Part shown: positions 62,866-64,000 of the stretch, piece after piece
Numbering within the stretch: position 1 is the stretch's first letter
How the letters are laid out: each line of letters opens with the position of its first letter
DNA from: CAVVYA01 sp963752345
GTDB lineage: Bacteria > Pseudomonadota > Alphaproteobacteria > SMXQ01
DNA length: 64,000 nt
NCBI GenBank assembly: GCA_963752345.1
Contig: CAVVYA010000013.1
Span: forward strand, 1 to 64,000
Direction of reading: 5' to 3'
Position numbers and translations under genes: made by a program
Notes under the pieces: generated by a model
Told to the model about the DNA's origin: nothing
Seen by the model: the letters and a program-made list of their open reading frames with translations, nothing else
The model's database searches: none

Positions 62866-63378
62866 ATGACGCCGAGTGACCCGTCCACCGCTGATCTGCC
62901 CTACCGCCCCTGCGTCGGCATCATGCTGCTCAATGCGCGGGGGCAGGCTTTCGTGGCGCGGCGCATCGACATGCCATCCGAGGCCTGGCAGATGCCGCAA
63001 GGCGGCATCGACGAGGGTGAGACGCCGCAGCAGGCCGTCATGCGCGAGTTGCGCGAGGAAGTCGGCACCGACAAGGCCGAGATCATCGCCGAGAGCGATC
63101 ACTGGCTGGACTACGACCTGCCGCCCGAGCTGGTCGGCAAGCTGTGGGGCGGACGCTACCGCGGCCAGCGCCAGAAATGGTTTGCCCTGCGCTTCACCGG
63201 CCGCGACGACGACGTGAACATCGCGACCGAGATACCGGAATTTCTCGATTGGAAATGGGCCGAGCTCGACCGCCTGCCGTTGCTCATCGTGCCGTTCAAG
63301 CGCCGGCTCTACGAGAAGATCGTCGCCGAATTCGCGCCGGTCGCGCGGCAACTCAAAGCCGACTCCGAATTCCGCTGA
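62866..63378 (+). CDS. rppH: RNA pyrophosphohydrolase
   Basis: A 170-residue Nudix hydrolase: PYRPCVGIMLLNARGQAFVA, the Nudix box GGIDEGETPQQAVMRELREE-VG and the WF.LRFTGRDDDVN region. RppH removes pyrophosphate from mRNA 5' ends and so starts decay. Start 62866 leaves two residues before the family N terminus. Normal length. Confidence 0.93.
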   Translation: MTPSDPSTADLPYRPCVGIMLLNARGQAFVARRIDMPSEAWQMPQGGIDEGETPQQAVMRELREEVGTDKAEIIAESDHWLDYDLPPELVGKLWGGRYRGQRQKWFALRFTGRDDDVNIATEIPEFLDWKWAELDRLPLLIVPFKRRLYEKIVAEFAPVARQLKADSEFR

Positions 63379-63587
63379 ATCCTGACAGCATGACATGTGA
63401 TGGTGGGTGCCCGGAGGACGGACACCGCTCGTCACCGTCGCACGCGACGGCTTCACCAGGATGGCCCGCCGTCGTGCGTAGATAGCCGTCATTCGAGCAT
63501 CCACGAATCGACGCTTGCCAACGGTCTCGGCCTTGACCGGACAGCCTTGGGACAAGCAGGGGCACGAGGAAACAAAGAAGCCTTCTG

Positions 63588-63615
63588 AAAAAAATGGCCC
63601 GGTCGAACCGGGCCA
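63588..63615 (-). terminator. Terminator for the minus-strand gene at the window end
   Basis: On the complement: TGGCCCGGT, loop TCG, ACCGGGCCA, then seven T (63588-63594 A-run). A 9-bp stem. It belongs to the gene whose stop is at 63648. Confidence 0.8.
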
Positions 63616-63647
63616 TAGCGACAAGAATGCGTGACAGGCCGTGCGGC

Positions 63648-64000
63648 TTACGCCGCGGCGGCGTCGCGGCGCTGACGGTAGGCCATGAAGCGCCAGGCCA
63701 CCGTGCTGATCACCCGATGGAGCCAGCCGTTCGGCTTCAGGCCGGCCGCCTTCAGGGTCATGGCAACGCCGCGCTCGACCACGCCAGGCCGATAGTAGCG
63801 AACGGCGCGCCGCATATATTCCCGGGAGTAATGCGCGCGGTCGTAGGGTTCACCGCGAACCGTTCGCGGCATAATAGGCATAGGCGAGCTCGTCATCCTC
63901 GCTCTCGGCGATGCGCGTGAGCGCCACCTTGAGCCGCTGCCATTGGTTGAGCTCCTCTTTCTCGAGGTAGCCGCGCAGATGGCTATAGAACAGCTTGTAG
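63648..64000 (-). pseudogene. Hypothetical protein, partial and frameshifted
   Basis: The window end cuts its N terminus. One frame reads YKLFYSHLRGYLEKEELNQW and ESEDDELAYAYYAANGSR before a stop near 63862. The other frame carries on as GEPYDRAHYSREYMRRAVRY and KPNGWLHRVISTVAWRFMAY to the stop at 63648. The joined sequence has natural composition, so a one-base indel near 63860 is likely. No family recognised. It ends just before a good minus-strand terminator, which supports a real gene. Confidence 0.5.

Overview
The window reads as an alphaproteobacterial chromosome interrupted by one large integrated element. The right flank has the order tRNA-Ser, rplU, rpmA, obgE, proB, proA, nadD, rsfS, rlmH, gpmI, envC-like, ctpA, polysaccharide deacetylase, rppH. 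This order, the high GC of those genes and the tripartite tricarboxylate (Bug/TctC) receptor on the left suggest a Rhodospirillales- or Rhizobiales-like organism; genus cannot be decided from the sequence.

Layout. (1) 1-8666 is the left flank: a small catabolic cluster (amidohydrolase, two arylmalonate-decarboxylase-like proteins, a secreted tricarboxylate-type receptor, an SDR oxidoreductase), then tex and an acyltransferase. (2) About 8667-50159 is a roughly 41.5-kb genomic island at the 3' end of a tRNA-Ser(CGA) gene. It is bounded by an 18-bp direct repeat that copies the tRNA 3' end, with a tyrosine integrase beside the tRNA, a broken excisionase-like gene next to it, and TTGGCAAAC-type short repeats at both ends. 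(3) 50143-64000 is the right flank, made of conserved housekeeping genes.

Inside the island, reading left to right: a DUF5906-type helicase/primase with iteron-like repeats and a 28-bp palindrome; a three-gene operon of a metallo-beta-lactamase-fold hydrolase, an E2-E1-JAB fusion (ubiquitin-like conjugation and deconjugation chemistry in one chain) and a multi-pass membrane protein, divergent from an XRE/ImmA pair; an OLD-family ATPase-TOPRIM nuclease with an in-frame stop; a complete Wadjet (jetABCD) anti-plasmid system; then, after a visible breakpoint that truncates an XRE gene and arsH, a metal-resistance block. That block holds a MerR/CDF unit, a cusBA-like efflux system, DUF411, a Csp-type copper store, a cueR-copB-copA-cupredoxin operon, and merR/merT with a mercuric-reductase-like flavoprotein. 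The last part (44.7-50.1 kb) is phage-like: GGCA-rich repeats, a lone receiver-domain protein, a small XRE regulator, and operator pairs GGAAC-N4-NTTCC placed in front of both.

How it works together. The left third of the island carries at least three independent anti-invader modules (E2-E1-JAB operon, OLD, Wadjet), the middle detoxifies Cu/Ag, Hg and probably other divalent metals, and the right end regulates and excises the element. The candidate least described system is the MBL + E2-E1-JAB + membrane-protein operon with its divergent XRE/ImmA pair.

Caveat. At least nine genes, including core genes (proA, the deacetylase) and island genes (cusB, cupredoxin, the mer-linked GDCC protein, excisionase), show single-base frameshifts, several of them in homopolymers. 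Sequencing or assembly indels are a more economical explanation than decay for most of them.
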